Source: Amyelois transitella (taxonomy: Eukaryota; Arthropoda; Insecta; Lepidoptera; Pyralidae). From it: a DNA stretch of 64,000 nt. Of this stretch, positions 24,082 to 36,160 are shown piece by piece. The notes below the pieces were generated by a model that was given only the letters and a program-made list of their open reading frames with translations, was not told where the DNA came from and did no database searches. Both the position numbers and the translations under genes were made by a program. Location: positions 4,732,001-4,796,000 of the forward strand of contig NC_083526.1 of the NCBI RefSeq assembly GCF_032362555.1, given 5' to 3'. The stretch's first letter is position 1, and each line of letters starts with the position of its first letter.

Positions 24082-24160
24082 ACCATGATCTTATTCCCTT
24101 CGGGGTAGATAGAGGCAAAAGTCACATGACTCGAAAGCCACGTTTGGCCATATATCATAA
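24082..24160 (-). mobile_element. M1 repeat, diverged fragment
   Basis: tcccttcggggtagatagag and actcgaaagccacgtttgg. Confidence 0.5.
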
Positions 24161-24380
24161 TGAAATAAAAAATGAATACTAAAGTCTAATAATCTGTGAA
24201 AAAGCCATATGAATAACAAAAAATAAATGATAATTTAGTTAAATATAGTAGCTTAGTTCTTATTGCGTTCACTCCTGGAAAGGTGCCTTTTGTTTTTACC
24301 TACACGAACTCCCGTTTGACCAAGCCGGCAGAGAAAAAGAGCTTGACTGTGCAACCTTACAGGAAAACTTAAACCATCTT

Positions 24381-24476
24381 TACATACATATGGTCACGTC
24401 TATATCCCTTGCGGGGTAGACAGAGCCAACAGTCTTGAAAAGAGTGAATGTCCACGTTCAGCTATTTGGCTTACAG
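24381..24476 (-). mobile_element. M1 repeat, 3' half
   Basis: tacatacatatggtcacgtc, cttgcggggtagacagagcc, agtcttgaaaagagtgaatg, ttcagctatttggctta. Confidence 0.78.
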
Positions 24477-24482
24477 ATGCTT

Positions 24483-24625
24483 ATTATGGATGTCGTAAAA
24501 GGCGACTCAGGGATAGGCTTACAAACTTGGGATCCTTTTATAGGCGATGTGCGCTAGCACATAGAATTAAGATTCAAATAGTGACAGATTGCTAAATCTG
24601 TCACTATTTGAATCTCAATTCTATT
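24483..24625. mobile_element. Two M1 fragments head to head forming an inverted repeat
   Basis: 24483-24560 is plus-strand M1 (atggatgtcgtaaaaggcga to aggcgatgtgcg). 24563-24625 holds the same 28-base block (attcaaatagtgacag) twice in opposite orientation around a 3-base spacer, a strong hairpin. Confidence 0.65.
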
Positions 24626-26389
24626 ACCCATCTTTAATTTTAGTACATTTAGTTGCCTTGCCTTATATAATAATAATGATTAATGTCATTTATTTCTGTA
24701 GTTAAAGTAATGCTTTTTTATTAGCCATGTATCTCAATAGATGGCGCTAGTAGTACTGAAAATAAAACTACATTTTTACTTGGAACTCAATGATAACTTT
24801 AAGTCTGTTGCGACATTATGACTTTATGTTTGGTAACAAGATTTTCGCGGGAATTTTGAAAAATCCTCTTATTTATTTATAGTGCACTACATTAAAAATC
24901 TTGGTTTGAGCTGTCTGTTGAAATGTAAATCAATCAGTGGTCTCTTTTATATATTAAGAAGTGAATAAAGCCAAAGAAAACATTATAGGGAGAGGAAATT
25001 CCGAATAACGAAACATATGAGTTATAACTTCACGTTTATTTTAATGTCTAACTTATGGCTATCAATACAGTCTCATTTGCTTAAATAAAATAATTTATTT
25101 TTATAAATAATAGTATATTATGTCTGGTTTATGACACAAATAAACCCGTACAACATAACTAGTTTACCAGTTTTTTTTTATATAACCCTGTCAATATCCG
25201 TTACTTTTAATTGTACAGTACCTTATGATTATGTCGATTAATATGAAAAATAATCTGAAATTAATTTGAATAAATAAAACGTTAATATCTCTTACAAATT
25301 TCAGAGTTAATGTGGAAGCCTTACACAAAATAAATTTATAATTTTATTTTTCTTTACATAAAATTATTGTTACATAAAATTTAACACAAAATTATTAGGT
25401 TTATTATATACATTAAAAAAATTAAAACTTTTTATATGCAGGACAGCAGCCTATGGAATAACTTCCGCATTTTCAGTTTACGAATTTTAGCTGGATATCT
25501 AGAAAATACATAATTAAAATTCTTAGTTTAAACCCAAAATTTTATGTTTTCAAATTTAATACATATAAAAATTCTATCATCACAAATTTGCTATGTAGAT
25601 ATAAGTTTATTTAAACAGCCCATAAAAATGAATCTTGCATTTATCAACAAAATTATCGGAGATATTGTAAACTTTAAATATGTTTGACTCTTTTGAGCAA
25701 TAAATAGTAAATAATAAAAAATAAGGAATAATATTCGTACTTTACATAAAATCATGCACCATTTTATTCAGCTTTTAAATTAACAATTTATCAAAGTAAT
25801 TAATTAAAGCATATTAACTCCATTTAAATAAAATATTTTGATTATAAATTATACAAAAGTTTATTAGTTTAACGCTTACTACAAATCTAAAAGATCATTG
25901 GAATTTGATTTTTCTTTTTCATTAATTTACCTATAAAACTTTTACTTAGAAAAAGGTACAGTGAACATAATAAATCTTACCCTTGAATCTATAGTCTTGA
26001 GATATAGGAATATCCTGAACTACACACAGGTACAAAATAAATAAATAGTTGACTTTTCAAAATTTACAAAAGCTAACCAGTTTAAATAATCATTCTAACA
26101 TGTGATCGGGGGGTCGATACACGAACGTTGATAAGACATAATAATATATTTTATCTTTACTGTTCCTCTTACTCTGCGATTAACCTCCAAGATAGGTAGA
26201 GAGAAGTTAAGACATACCTTATCAATGTTCGTGAATAAGGGGTCGGATCACTTAGATTTGATTCATCCCACTATAAACCACATTCGACCAAGAGTGACTT
26301 AAAACTTCAGTATACAACCATTGTGTCAATAACTTAGAATAATTATATTGTCAGATTGCATAATGCCCTTGCATGTGATAGTATCATAT

Positions 26390-29300
26390 TTAAGGGGATA
26401 TTTGTGCTTTGTAAGCTAAGTCGTTCGCGTCTTGAGCTATGCTGGAAGATCTAGCGTAAGGATAGGTACCAGCTGAGGCGGTGGGTGATGACCACTGCTG
26501 CGGTGAAGATTGGAAGCCAGCAATCTGCGAACAAAGATAATAAAGTCTTAAACATCGTGAATAGCTGAACGTGGCCATTCAGTCTTTTCAAGACTGTTGG
26601 CTCTGTCTACCCCGCAAGGGATATAGACGTGATCTTATGTATGTATGTATGTATGTACATCGTGAATTCTGATGAAGAAGCTGAACGGTATAGTTCATAT
26701 GGGAGTCGCTTCGTGTAAAAACCTGACTTACATGATCCGAGATTGTCAAAGGTGCATTTTGTGCTTTTTTCATTGAGGTGAGGACGCAAATGACCCACTT
26801 TCATCTGACCTCCGCCATCTTGCTGGGAAATCTAACTTCTGCTAGATCTTAGTTACTTATCCAATGACCTAAATATGAAGGTTTCTTGACTATGTTGCTT
26901 TACTGAACTTTCAGAAAACGTCAACATCTCAGCATCTTATAAAGTTACGTTCTCCTCAAGGAGAAATTTCCCATTCTTCCTCTCAAGCCTCATGACCATG
27001 ATAGCAAAAATCCTCTTTATTTCCTAAAGATAGTATACTTCTTTCAGAAGTAAAAAGGAATAGCACTAAGAGATTTCCCACAAACGGGGATTTTAGTCAA
27101 CAAATAAAACCACTTACCTTTCCACTAATACTGTTCAGACCTCCACCGCTTAATAATTTCTGGATGCCCAAAGCTGCAGCCGCCAGGAAGGCTAGTTTTG
27201 CGACCACCAGCGCTTTGGTGACCAACAGAGTCAGACCGCCGAAGAGGATGCCCAATACGGCAATCACTTTGACGCCTATACCGGCCAGGAGTGGAGTGTA
27301 CTTCTTGATTTTGCCTCGTGCTGAAACGAGAACAAAATTTTAGAATTGATTTAATTTATGATTTAAGAATTGTAACTCATGTAGATTTTTATAGTTTTGG
27401 GGTATTTAGACTACGTAGTTGAATAAACTTTTATTTATTTGGTCGATTCTTAAATGGGATGACACGACTGTCAAACAATTTTTTAGTAAAAAACATAAAA
27501 TAATGGATTTTATATAGATTTTAGCAGTTAGAGTAGTAAACTCTAAAAATTTTCACAAGTTTTTTATTTTTAAAATTACTAGAAAAGTGAATTAAGAATA
27601 GATTCAAATTCTAATTCAAATAAGTACAATATATGATCATAAAATCATAAATGCACCACCAGGAGTGAGAACGCAACCACGCAATGACTACTGGTTGATT
27701 GATTGATGAGTCTTCCTCCTGGCTTTAGTCCTGGTTGCATCCTTACCTTTCTAGAGAGGAGTCCGGGGTATGCTTTTGACCATGGATCCTGTATTGTGTG
27801 AGACAGGTTTTTACACGAAGCGACTCCCATCTGACCTCCGCAACCTTTGCAGGCAAACCTAATCCATACTGGATCCATAGTTAACATAGTACAGTACTAG
27901 AATTGTACTTAAAAAATAAGAACATTCTAATTTTGAATTTAAAAATAAAATCTCGACTTGTTGGAAGTTCTGTTCTCACTCAACGCGGCCTTGACCTAGA
28001 AACGGTTACGCGCTCTCACGTAAGAGGTCAATGTCTTACGCCGACTTTCATTTCTGGTCATTGCACTTCGACGATCGCTTCAGTACCTATTCGTGCGTTC
28101 ATTTGAGTTGCTTTTTGAATTTAGTCGGTTTTTAAATGAGTACTTTTTTTGTTTCTTCAACTTTTCACAAATTAAAATTAGACCATTGTCAATTTGATAC
28201 AAGCAAACACAGCATGACAAATAAATCAAAAAGAATTAGGGAAAAATAAATACACAATCTCAATAAAAAATTGTTACTAAGTAAATAAATAAAGGTGGCC
28301 ATCTTTTTGGGTAAAAATATATTGTTTTTGATCAATAATGGCCAACATTATAATTTCGTCACATTTTTTTTGTAGTGTGGCTTTTCTTGTCATTTGTAGA
28401 ATAGTATATATAAATATATATATCACAAAAAATTAACAATTTTTTGTGATATATATATTTAAAATTCCGTCTTCAATAGTCCATAATCATTTTTAATTTA
28501 AAAAAAATCATCACAAAATTTTCATACCTTCTTCAAAAGTTCTAGCCGCTTCCCTTAATTCACCGGGTTCGAATTTCACATTTAGTTTGTCTTCACCGGT
28601 AGCATCACTGGAACAAAAATAATAAACTGAATTTAGGAAAGAAGAAAAATATGTTAACATACTAGCAGTGCCCGCAACTTCGTCCGCGTGGAATACTTAT
28701 TTTGGGCACTCCTCCGAAACGACATGGCTGATACTCATGAAATTTTGTGAGCATATTGAGTAGGTCCGAGAATCGGCCAACATCTATTTTTCATACCCCT
28801 TAGTGATAAGCGTTGTCCACCGTTATCATTTTTTTAACAAGAAATTACTTAAAAATTATTTATATGGCAAAACAACGTTCGGCAGGACAGCTAGTTTTGT
28901 ATAAATGTCCATTATTTTGAATGCCAACTGATGCGCTTACGATAAGGATTCCCTTGCAAAGGCTGCTGATATCAGACGGGAGTTGCATCATGTCCCTGAA
29001 TTCCTCAATCCATAACATATGTATAGTCAAAGAATGATGGAATTGAGATTCAAATATTGACAGGTTACTAGCCCTTTGCCAAAAAGAAGCATCCCAAGTT
29101 TATAACGCTGTCCCTTAGTCGCCTTTTACGACATCCATGGGAACGAGACGGAGTGGTCCAATTTTTTTTATTGGTGCCGGGAACCACACGGCATAATGCG
29201 GCTGTATGTTTGTCGCGTTAATATCACTGTTTGACTAAATTCTTTAAGCTTAAACTCTTTTATAAGCTCACAAAGAGCAAGAAAGTTTTAATACTCTTTG

Positions 29301-31913
29301 TTTAATTAATCTTTTTAATCTTCTTTTATTACAATTATCATAACCACAATTATTCATATCAGACAGATGTACGTACGTACGTACATACAATAATGTAGAT
29401 TTCGCTAGATACAATTATGCATGATTAAATAGTAGGTACTTCTTTTATGTCGCATGTATCAAAGAAGTTGAGTGCCGTGTGGTTCCCGGAACCAAAAAAA
29501 ATAATAATAATAGGACCACTCCATCTCGTTCCCACGTATATCGTAAAAAGCGACTAAGGGATAGGATAATAAATTTGGGATTCTTGTTTTAGGCGATGGG
29601 CTAGCAACCTGTCAATATTTGAACCTCAATTAACAGTTTTTTCAAGACTGTTGGCTCTGCCTTAGTCCTGCAAGAGATATAGATGTGATTATATGTAGGT
29701 ATGTATCAAAGAAAACACACATTAAATCTCGATTTCGGGAAAATTATGCATTGAAATACATATATACCAAACTTCAGTAGACTTAAATTATACTTTTATT
29801 CCTGGAAATTCCCATGGAAGGGGAACCCGGAAAATGATGAAATTTTTTTTTTTATTATATACGTATTATTTAAAAAAAACAAAGATATTATCTAATCCGC
29901 CAATCCTTTCAACTTTCTTTTTTAAGAAAATAGACTTTTCGTCGATGAAAAAGGCGACCAAAACAAACTCATTTCTAGTGTGAAGTGTGCCTAATGCGTT
30001 GTTGTGACTTGTAAGAATTAACGTAGGACAAAAACCCTTTTTAGTAAACAACTTTCTAAGTAACTGTTAAGCGACTAAGTGAAATTGAAACAAATACTGT
30101 TTTTTGTACTGCACTGAGGTGAAAAGATTTTCCCGGAGAGCAGAGACTTATTTTTTTTTCATTTACCATATTTTTTACATCTTTCATTTTTCATCCCTGC
30201 ATACTTCTCCTAGCTTCACCTTTATTAATGTGATCCCGTAATTAAAACCCATTCTCTTTTCCAACAAATCTCAAATCCACCATTAAGCCATACAGCTGAA
30301 CATGGCCTTTCAGCCTTTTTAAGATTATTGGCTCTGTCTACCTCGCAACGGATAAAGAAGTGATTAAAATGTATGTACGAATGTGTGTTACTTTTCCAAT
30401 AAAAAAAAATATATGTCACTCTCCTCTGATAAAGGAATCAGCCTCCTATTGTAAGTAACCAAAACTTCATATAATCTCTACGATTATGTTATATGTATTT
30501 AGCGTTTGACGCAGCACACAGTTGAAGACGAGTAAGTAAATAAAGTAAGACATTTGTCATTCTGGCTCTAGTCCCGGTTATTGTCTCACCTCTCTGGATT
30601 ATCCAGAGATAAACTACGCCAGGAGTCGGGATCAGAAGGAGTCGTAATTCAGGTTTTCACAAGAAGCGACTCCACAAACATACCTACAGGTGAATCATAC
30701 CAATATTACAATACAAATACAAATATCGTTTATTCAGTATGAGTTTACAAAAGTATTTACAAATATATTGGATCATGGTAACACATCCACTTGCCTGAAT
30801 GTACAGTTTTCCACACAATATTTTGGTCGTTGACAACCATAATAACACAAGTTACGGGACATAAGTTTTTGTTGATTTTTAAAATATGTGTACTTCAATA
30901 TTGTTAACTGGAAACTATGTTTATGTTTTGGTCAATTACTTTGTAAAACGGTGTTTCCAAAAATAGAAGTAGGCGGTAAGTAGGTATACACCGATGTGTT
31001 CTCAGTAATACATATATAAATATATACATATAATCGCGAATGAAAAGTCTTGAAAAGATTGAAAAGCCACATTGTTAAGTTTTATTTGAAGAATTAATAC
31101 ATATACATACATACACAAAACACGTCTATATCCCTTGCGGGGTAGACAGAGCTAACAGTCTTGAAAAGACTGATAGGCAACGTTCAGCTGTTTGGCTTAA
31201 TGATAGAATTGAGGTTCAAACAGTGACAGGTTGCTAGCCCATCGCCTAAATGAAGAATCCCAAGTTTATAAGCCACATTCAGCTGTATGGCTTGAGGATG
31301 GAATTGAGTTAAATAGTGACAGGTTGCTAGCCCATCGCCTAAACGAATAATCTCAAGTTTTCTAACCTTTTCCTTGACTGACTTTTACAATCTCCATGGG
31401 AAGAGAAACAGCTGGCACATGCTATGTTTTTCCTTCTCTTCGAGACCAGCAAGGAAGTTATTTAGTAATGTTTGTGTAATACTGATTATGTTGCTATATA
31501 TGTTATATAAAAGAAGATTGTATAGCCCAACCCAAACCACTGAGACTTGAAATTTGGCATGTAGGTTCCTTATGAGGTCTTGGGGTGCACTTTAACCCTC
31601 GTAACGGAAAATCAACATCATTCGGAACCGCGCTTAAACTCCAGAAATAAACTTATTAAATGTCATTATAATTTTTACACTCGCTCTACGAAGGAAACCT
31701 ATAGGGAAGTAAATAAATAAACTTTTCATTTACAATGCATTTAAACTTATCCAAAAAAAAAAACGGCTGATGTCTTTATATTAAAAAAAAAACTTACCGT
31801 TCAATGGCCACCCCTGAAAACAGCTCGATCCTCCCCTCTTCTTCAGTGCTCGCCCCCGGCGCCGCTCCGCAAGCTACCACAGCTACGATCAAAACTACAC
31901 ACAGCACTCTCAT
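26390..31913 (-). CDS. Osiris-family protein C (four exons, short form)
   Basis: Exons 31913-31798, 28607-28528, 27320-27118 and 26524-26390 join in frame (phases 2, 1, 0) to 177 residues. Donors: ACG|GTAAGT, AAG|GTATGA, AAG|GTAAGT; acceptors: TTCCAG, TTTCAG, TCGCAG. Residues 1-17 are a signal peptide (MRVLCVVLIVAVVACGA). A short acidic N-terminal part follows, then a long hydrophobic segment (about 74-118: YTPLLAGIGVKVIAVLGI onward, with TKALVVAK) and a tail ending in DANDLAYKAQISP, the typical Osiris C-terminal Asp-x-x-Asp-Leu-Ala-Tyr motif. The usual N-terminal Cys pair is missing; the only cysteines are in the signal peptide. At 177 residues it is shorter than most Osiris proteins. Intron 1 (3.2 kb) is full of repeats; an M1 copy lies in intron 3 and a perfect hairpin in intron 2. 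Confidence 0.88.
26562..26660 (+). mobile_element. M1 repeat, 3' end, in gene C intron 3
   Basis: agctgaacgtggccattcag, perfect AGTCTTTTCAAGACT stem, accccgcaagggatatagac, five ATGT units. It begins 37 bases from the acceptor of the last gene C exon. Confidence 0.8.
26695..26825 (+). repeat. Repeat H fragments in gene C intron 3
   Basis: tatgggagtcgcttcgtgta aaaacctgact, then a shortened middle and catctgacctccgcc in reverse, so two opposed pieces. Confidence 0.5.
27718..27870 (-). repeat. Repeat H in gene C intron 2
   Basis: ttcctcctggctttagtcct, acacgaagcgactcccatct, gacctccgcaacctttgcag. Confidence 0.6.
28412..28460. repeat. Perfect 23-base inverted repeat in gene C intron 2
   Basis: Arms 28412-28434 and 28438-28460 are exact reverse complements around the loop aac. 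It lies 67 bases past the donor of exon 2, so gene C pre-mRNA would fold here. Confidence 0.85.
28660..28905 (-). mobile_element. RTE-like fragment in gene C intron 1
   Basis: gtgcccgcaacttcgtccgc gtgg, atgaaattttgtgagc, aacaacgttcggcagg. Starts about 50 bases upstream of exon 2. Confidence 0.55.
28938..29020 (+). repeat. Repeat H in gene C intron 1
   Basis: ataaggattcccttgcaaag gctgctg, cagacgggagttgcatc. Confidence 0.45.
29035..29194 (-). mobile_element. M1 repeat, 5' half, in gene C intron 1
   Basis: gatggaattgagattcaaat to gggaaccacacggc. Confidence 0.75.
29472..29705 (+). mobile_element. M1 repeat, near full length, in gene C intron 1
   Basis: gtgccgtgtggttcccggaa to agatgtgattatatgtaggt; the block with aaacagctgaacgtggcc is deleted. 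Confidence 0.8.
30267..30385 (+). mobile_element. M1 repeat, 3' half, in gene C intron 1
   Basis: ctcaaatccaccattaagcc, cagctgaacatggcc, ggctctgtctacctcgcaac, tatgtacgaatgtg. Confidence 0.72.
30555..30690 (-). repeat. Repeat H in gene C intron 1
   Basis: ctggctctagtcccggtta, caggttttcacaagaagcga ctcc. Confidence 0.5.
31101..31412 (-). mobile_element. M1 repeat with internal duplication, in gene C intron 1
   Basis: Complete 3' side with perfect stem, then the block from gccacattcagctgtatgg to gcccatcgcctaaa occurs a second time about 110 bases on, as if two copies recombined. Confidence 0.8.
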
Positions 31914-32005
31914 TTTCAAAATTGGAATTTTTTATTTTTAAATTTGGGATAGATCCTTCTTGGTCCGTGTCCGGGATTCGAGTGTGGGTCGCCAGGGATA
32001 CGACG

Positions 32006-32013
32006 CTTATATA
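32006..32013 (-). promoter_or_regulatory. TATA box of gene C
   Basis: TATATAAG on the minus strand, 93 bases before the ATG at 31913, in a locally GC-rich stretch; transcription probably starts near 31980. Confidence 0.55.
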
Positions 32014-32986
32014 TTGGGCGCGTAAGAAGTTTTGAAACTGAGGCAGAGGTAGTTCCGTGAACGTAGCAACGAACGATCTTGATACTTGTGTAAACTTTGT
32101 CTTTGAAAAAAACTGTGTCTGTGTCTGTATGATGTAGAACAGTTTTTACACATTTTTGTGGTACACATACTTTTGTTTACAAGGATGTTTTTATGCTCTA
32201 TTTTTTTATTAATTAATTTATAACTTTGTCTTCGTGCTTTATTTTAATTTTACTTCATACAAAAAAATATCGGTTGGTTTGTGATTGTGTTTGTTCTCTT
32301 GGTGATAACTTAAATTTTTTGAGTTAATATTAACGTTTTACTATATAAAAAAACAAACCAGAACTTTTAAAGATTTTTTTTTTATTAATATACGAATAAT
32401 ACTTAAAGGAAAGCATAATTTTAAAAAAATATTGAAGAACAATTAATAGTTACGATTTCAACGTGTGCTAATTCAAATCTATTCATCTTAAATTAAAATG
32501 TAAATATCATATTATATCCATAAAATAAGAAAGAAATATTAAATTATATCTTTTTGCGTTATCAATAATTCCAAAATTTTGGTAAAGGATACCTACGTTA
32601 TCGAAACTATAATACTTAGGCAAATTATAGTGTATTAAAAAAAAAACCTTGAACTGTTTATTGTTACTGTTGTGTAGTAGTATCAACATTCCTCGAACGC
32701 ACTATAAAGTCTAAACGTTCATTCATACATTCAGAAGAATACGAACAGCCGGTGTTCTATCAACATACAACGAAAGACTGTAGTAAATAAGGATGAGGCG
32801 TTGAAAAATATGCTTTAATAATAAAGACTTAAGAACTATTTTGTATCGATAGTATACACAATGGAATTGACATAACTCCAATTGGTAGCGCTTATGGAAA
32901 TTGGGTTTTCCAGAGATGGGAACTCTCTCTCATTTATTGTATTAAAATTGTTATTCTTAATAAACATTATATTATATACAAATAGG

Positions 32987-33076
32987 AAGTATGCAGGGAT
33001 CGTGGCAAGTGGAAAGAGGTAGTCTCTGCCTACCCCTCCGGGAAAGAGGCGTGAGTTTATGTATGTATGTATGTAT
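32987..33076 (+). mobile_element. M2 LINE 3' end
   Basis: gcagggatcgtggcaagtgg, tctctgcctacccctccggg, aaagaggcgtgag, then tatgtatgtatgtat. Upstream of gene C. Confidence 0.75.
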
Positions 33077-33359
33077 TATATACAAATAATATGTAATTAA
33101 ATTAAAGTCAGTACTTTTATTCAGAAACAAAAAGAACATAGTCAGCTATCTTTTTTTATAATATGTTTTAGATTAATATATGCAAACGGGAATTAACGCG
33201 AACATATATCTTTTTTCCTGGCGTTAACGAAACGAAAATTTGAATATATTGATGTGGTATATATGTACTACATTTTTTCTATGATTTATTCTCGGGAATG
33301 GTACGTTCTACTCGAACGTACTATACCCGAGCCGAGAGCCTTTTTACCAAATAATCTTT

Positions 33360-33440
33360 GATTGGGTTTTTATGCGAAGCGACTTCCGTCTCAGTTTCTC
33401 CACCTTTGCATGGGAATCTAACCCATATAGGATCATAATA
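33360..33440 (-). repeat. Repeat H fragment
   Basis: tttttatgcgaagcgacttc cg, ctttgcatgggaatctaacc. Confidence 0.45.
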
Positions 33441-33673
33441 AAAATTGTACCAGATTCATGAATACCCATGTTCATCACGATAGGACACGTAGTTGATGAA
33501 CAGTTGTTTTTCTCTACTTCTCTTGTGACTATTTAGCTCTATATACCACGGAATGGATGAAGACGTGATATGTGTGTAGGTAGATTCACCAGTCTATGGG
33601 TGGCAGGACATAAAGGACCATAATGCGATATTCTTGAGAGATATTTCCGGCATTATATTTCTGAGAGATATTT

Positions 33674-33763
33674 AGTATGCAGAGATCGTGGCAAGTGGAA
33701 AGAGGTAGTCTCTGCCTACCCCTCCGGGAAAGAGGCGTGATTTTATGTATGTATGTATGTATG
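33674..33763 (+). mobile_element. M2 LINE 3' end
   Basis: Almost the same 90 bases as the copy at 32987, with cgtgattttatgtatgtatg as tail. Confidence 0.78.
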
Positions 33764-34082
33764 CTTATTTTTAAACTGACTTTGTGCATCACACATCAAA
33801 TGTGAAATTTTTAAAAAGTTTATTTTGGCACACGCCTCTTCATTCATACATGCCACATAAAATATTTGGCAGATGACACCACTTTCTCGAGGATAAAGTA
33901 TGTATGTTAAAGGACATGCACATTTTTTTTTTATTTTACAATGCAATGAAAATGAAAGTAAAAATAAAAAAGCGACATATATACATGCACTTATTAGTTA
34001 CATATGTTTAATCACTAACACTATATAAGATAATATTCGGAGACCCAAATGCGTCGTCAACTTGCCGAAGAATTACTGGGTC

Positions 34083-34275
34083 AAATTCAAGTTCAAAATT
34101 CAAAAATTTTATTAATTATTATTGTATACTTCATATCACTTGTCATATCTTTTGGTTTCACAACATTGGTTGACGTCAAATAAATTACTTGAAACTAAGT
34201 TTACTGCCGCATCAAAAGCGTCAGTGCGGAAGAAGCGGTAACAAACTGCACTGCAGCATTTTCTTCAACAACGTC
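34083..34275 (-). mobile_element. CR1-like LINE 3'-end fragment
   Basis: Shares the gaagaagcgg, acaaactgcactgcagcat and gacgtca blocks with the 3' region of the 14451-17432 element; A/T-rich tail at the low-coordinate side. Diverged, so an older family member. Confidence 0.6.
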
Positions 34276-36160
34276 AACTTATATATGACCATGATCCTGA
34301 ATTGGGAAGGTAAGATTGTAAGTACGTGAAGCAAGTCTTATCGTAGCAGCGCAGCAGCAGAAGACATTTGCAGGAGAACATGACCTATATTGGATTATAT
34401 GCATAATTTAGTTATGAATCTGAATGGGCTGGTTTCCTCATGTTTTTCCTAACCGTAACAAGCATCGGTTAACATGGAATCTATACCTTATAATGATTAA
34501 AGTTCATGGCTAATTTTTATCATCTAAGAAAATTGTACGCTGTCGAGGTAGAACTTAAACCTGTGAATTTTATTCGATCACCTTAACTGTTTGGCCATAG
34601 ACGCCTAAAATAATGCTCGATTCTAAAATTATGGTGATTCTGATTAAACATCAAGGTCTACTTTCTCCGAGATGCAGCATGCATCTCAAGGTCGTGGCAA
34701 TGAACTTCGGCTTACTTTCTATTTGGTCTGCATGTAGTATACGAAAAAAATTAAGAGAATCATCGATTTACTAGACTTGTAGGGGGACCCTTGTCTTGTC
34801 GCCAGATTTCATTCTTAAAGTGATTTTTTTCTAAGAAATTTTTTAATGAATCACTTAAAATTAAAGTTACGCCAATTTTTTTTTGGGAATGACTGGCAAA
34901 AGGTCAGGTCAAGAGTACTCGAAAAGACTTATAATTATTTATTATATATTATTATAGTAATACATTATCCAACATTACTTAAATAAAAAGATAGATCATT
35001 GCATTGAAAAGCGCATCATAATCCACTTCAAGTAAACAAGTATTTCCAGAAGCATATTTATTATTTACAATAAAAAAAATCTCTTCAGAATATAAGTATG
35101 ATTTATCAGAAATTTTAGCATATTCTACGTATCTGAGAATAGAGTAAGTAATCGATATTACATAACGTTCAGGTTCCAAATGCGTTGACATACATTATAT
35201 AAATAAATTAAAGTCACACTCTTTTTTATGTTATTGTAACTAGTTAGTATGAACATGAGCTTATTGTTATTTGACTGTATTGTTTTAATAATGTATTGAA
35301 TTGTTATAAGATAATTATAAAATGAGTCTCACTCTGAATGAAGACTATTGGATATTTAAGTATTTTACTTATTGTGGCTGGCCTTGAATTATATACATCT
35401 CATAATTCCCTTAATGAAGACCCGTTGCGTCATTCCTTAACACACTTTTTACATAATTTGACTCCCGTATAATCTCAGCGCTTGTGAATTATTTTCTTCA
35501 CTTATGAAAATATCGTCACTCGGATCATATGCATGGTGTGAATTATCAAGGTCATTTTCAGAAATCTTGAATTATAATAAAATCTAACCACAGGATTGAC
35601 CCATTACACTGAATTTTTCGTGGTGGTTTTTTTTTAAATTATTACCTCGATAATCATAAAAAAAGACCTTACCCTTTTTCTATAAATACATTTGACATAC
35701 TGCTCGGAGTTCCTGGCAAATTAAAATTCAATTATTACCATTTCTTCTTCCAATATAGCTTTTATAGTCTCAGATAAATAACTAAGTTCATACAAAATAA
35801 AAAATGGTCCAGTAGTAAAGATTAGAAAACCTAATACACAGATAAACTGACTTTCGCATGAATAATATGGAATATGGATAGATTATTCCGATTGCTATAG
35901 TGGAAAGTACTATTTCTTTTTTGTTTCGATTAAAACCTGCATAATGTATTCTTTGTCAAATAAACAAAAGCCAAAGAAGAAAAAAAAAACTGACATAAAA
36001 CTCTAACATCACAAAATTTAAGAAACCACAATGTAATTTCTTGTAACAAAAATAATCCTTCCACACCTTTCATTGACGAACCGAAAATGAGTGCCAAGTA
36101 ATTTGGGTGAGTGTTATATTTATCTGGTACTTGTAGAAGAACATAAAGAAACAAAAAAAA

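Larger units (their letters stand above)
17640..26389. other. Gene-poor stretch between LINE and gene C
   Basis: Apart from the repeats listed, AT-rich DNA. A GC-richer island at 21220-21370 carries a 35-codon frame (EGAVYSALSRKLEKAGC...) of unknown meaning. The part 25000-26389 is the 3' flank of gene C. Confidence 0.5.
32014..36160. other. Upstream flank of gene C, no gene seen
   Basis: M2 copies, a CR1-like 3' fragment and AT-rich DNA. Confidence 0.5.

Noticed and set aside
27645-27887. 80-residue minus frame with Cys-x-x-Cys
   Set aside because: Made of repeat H; the same residues appear wherever that repeat is present.
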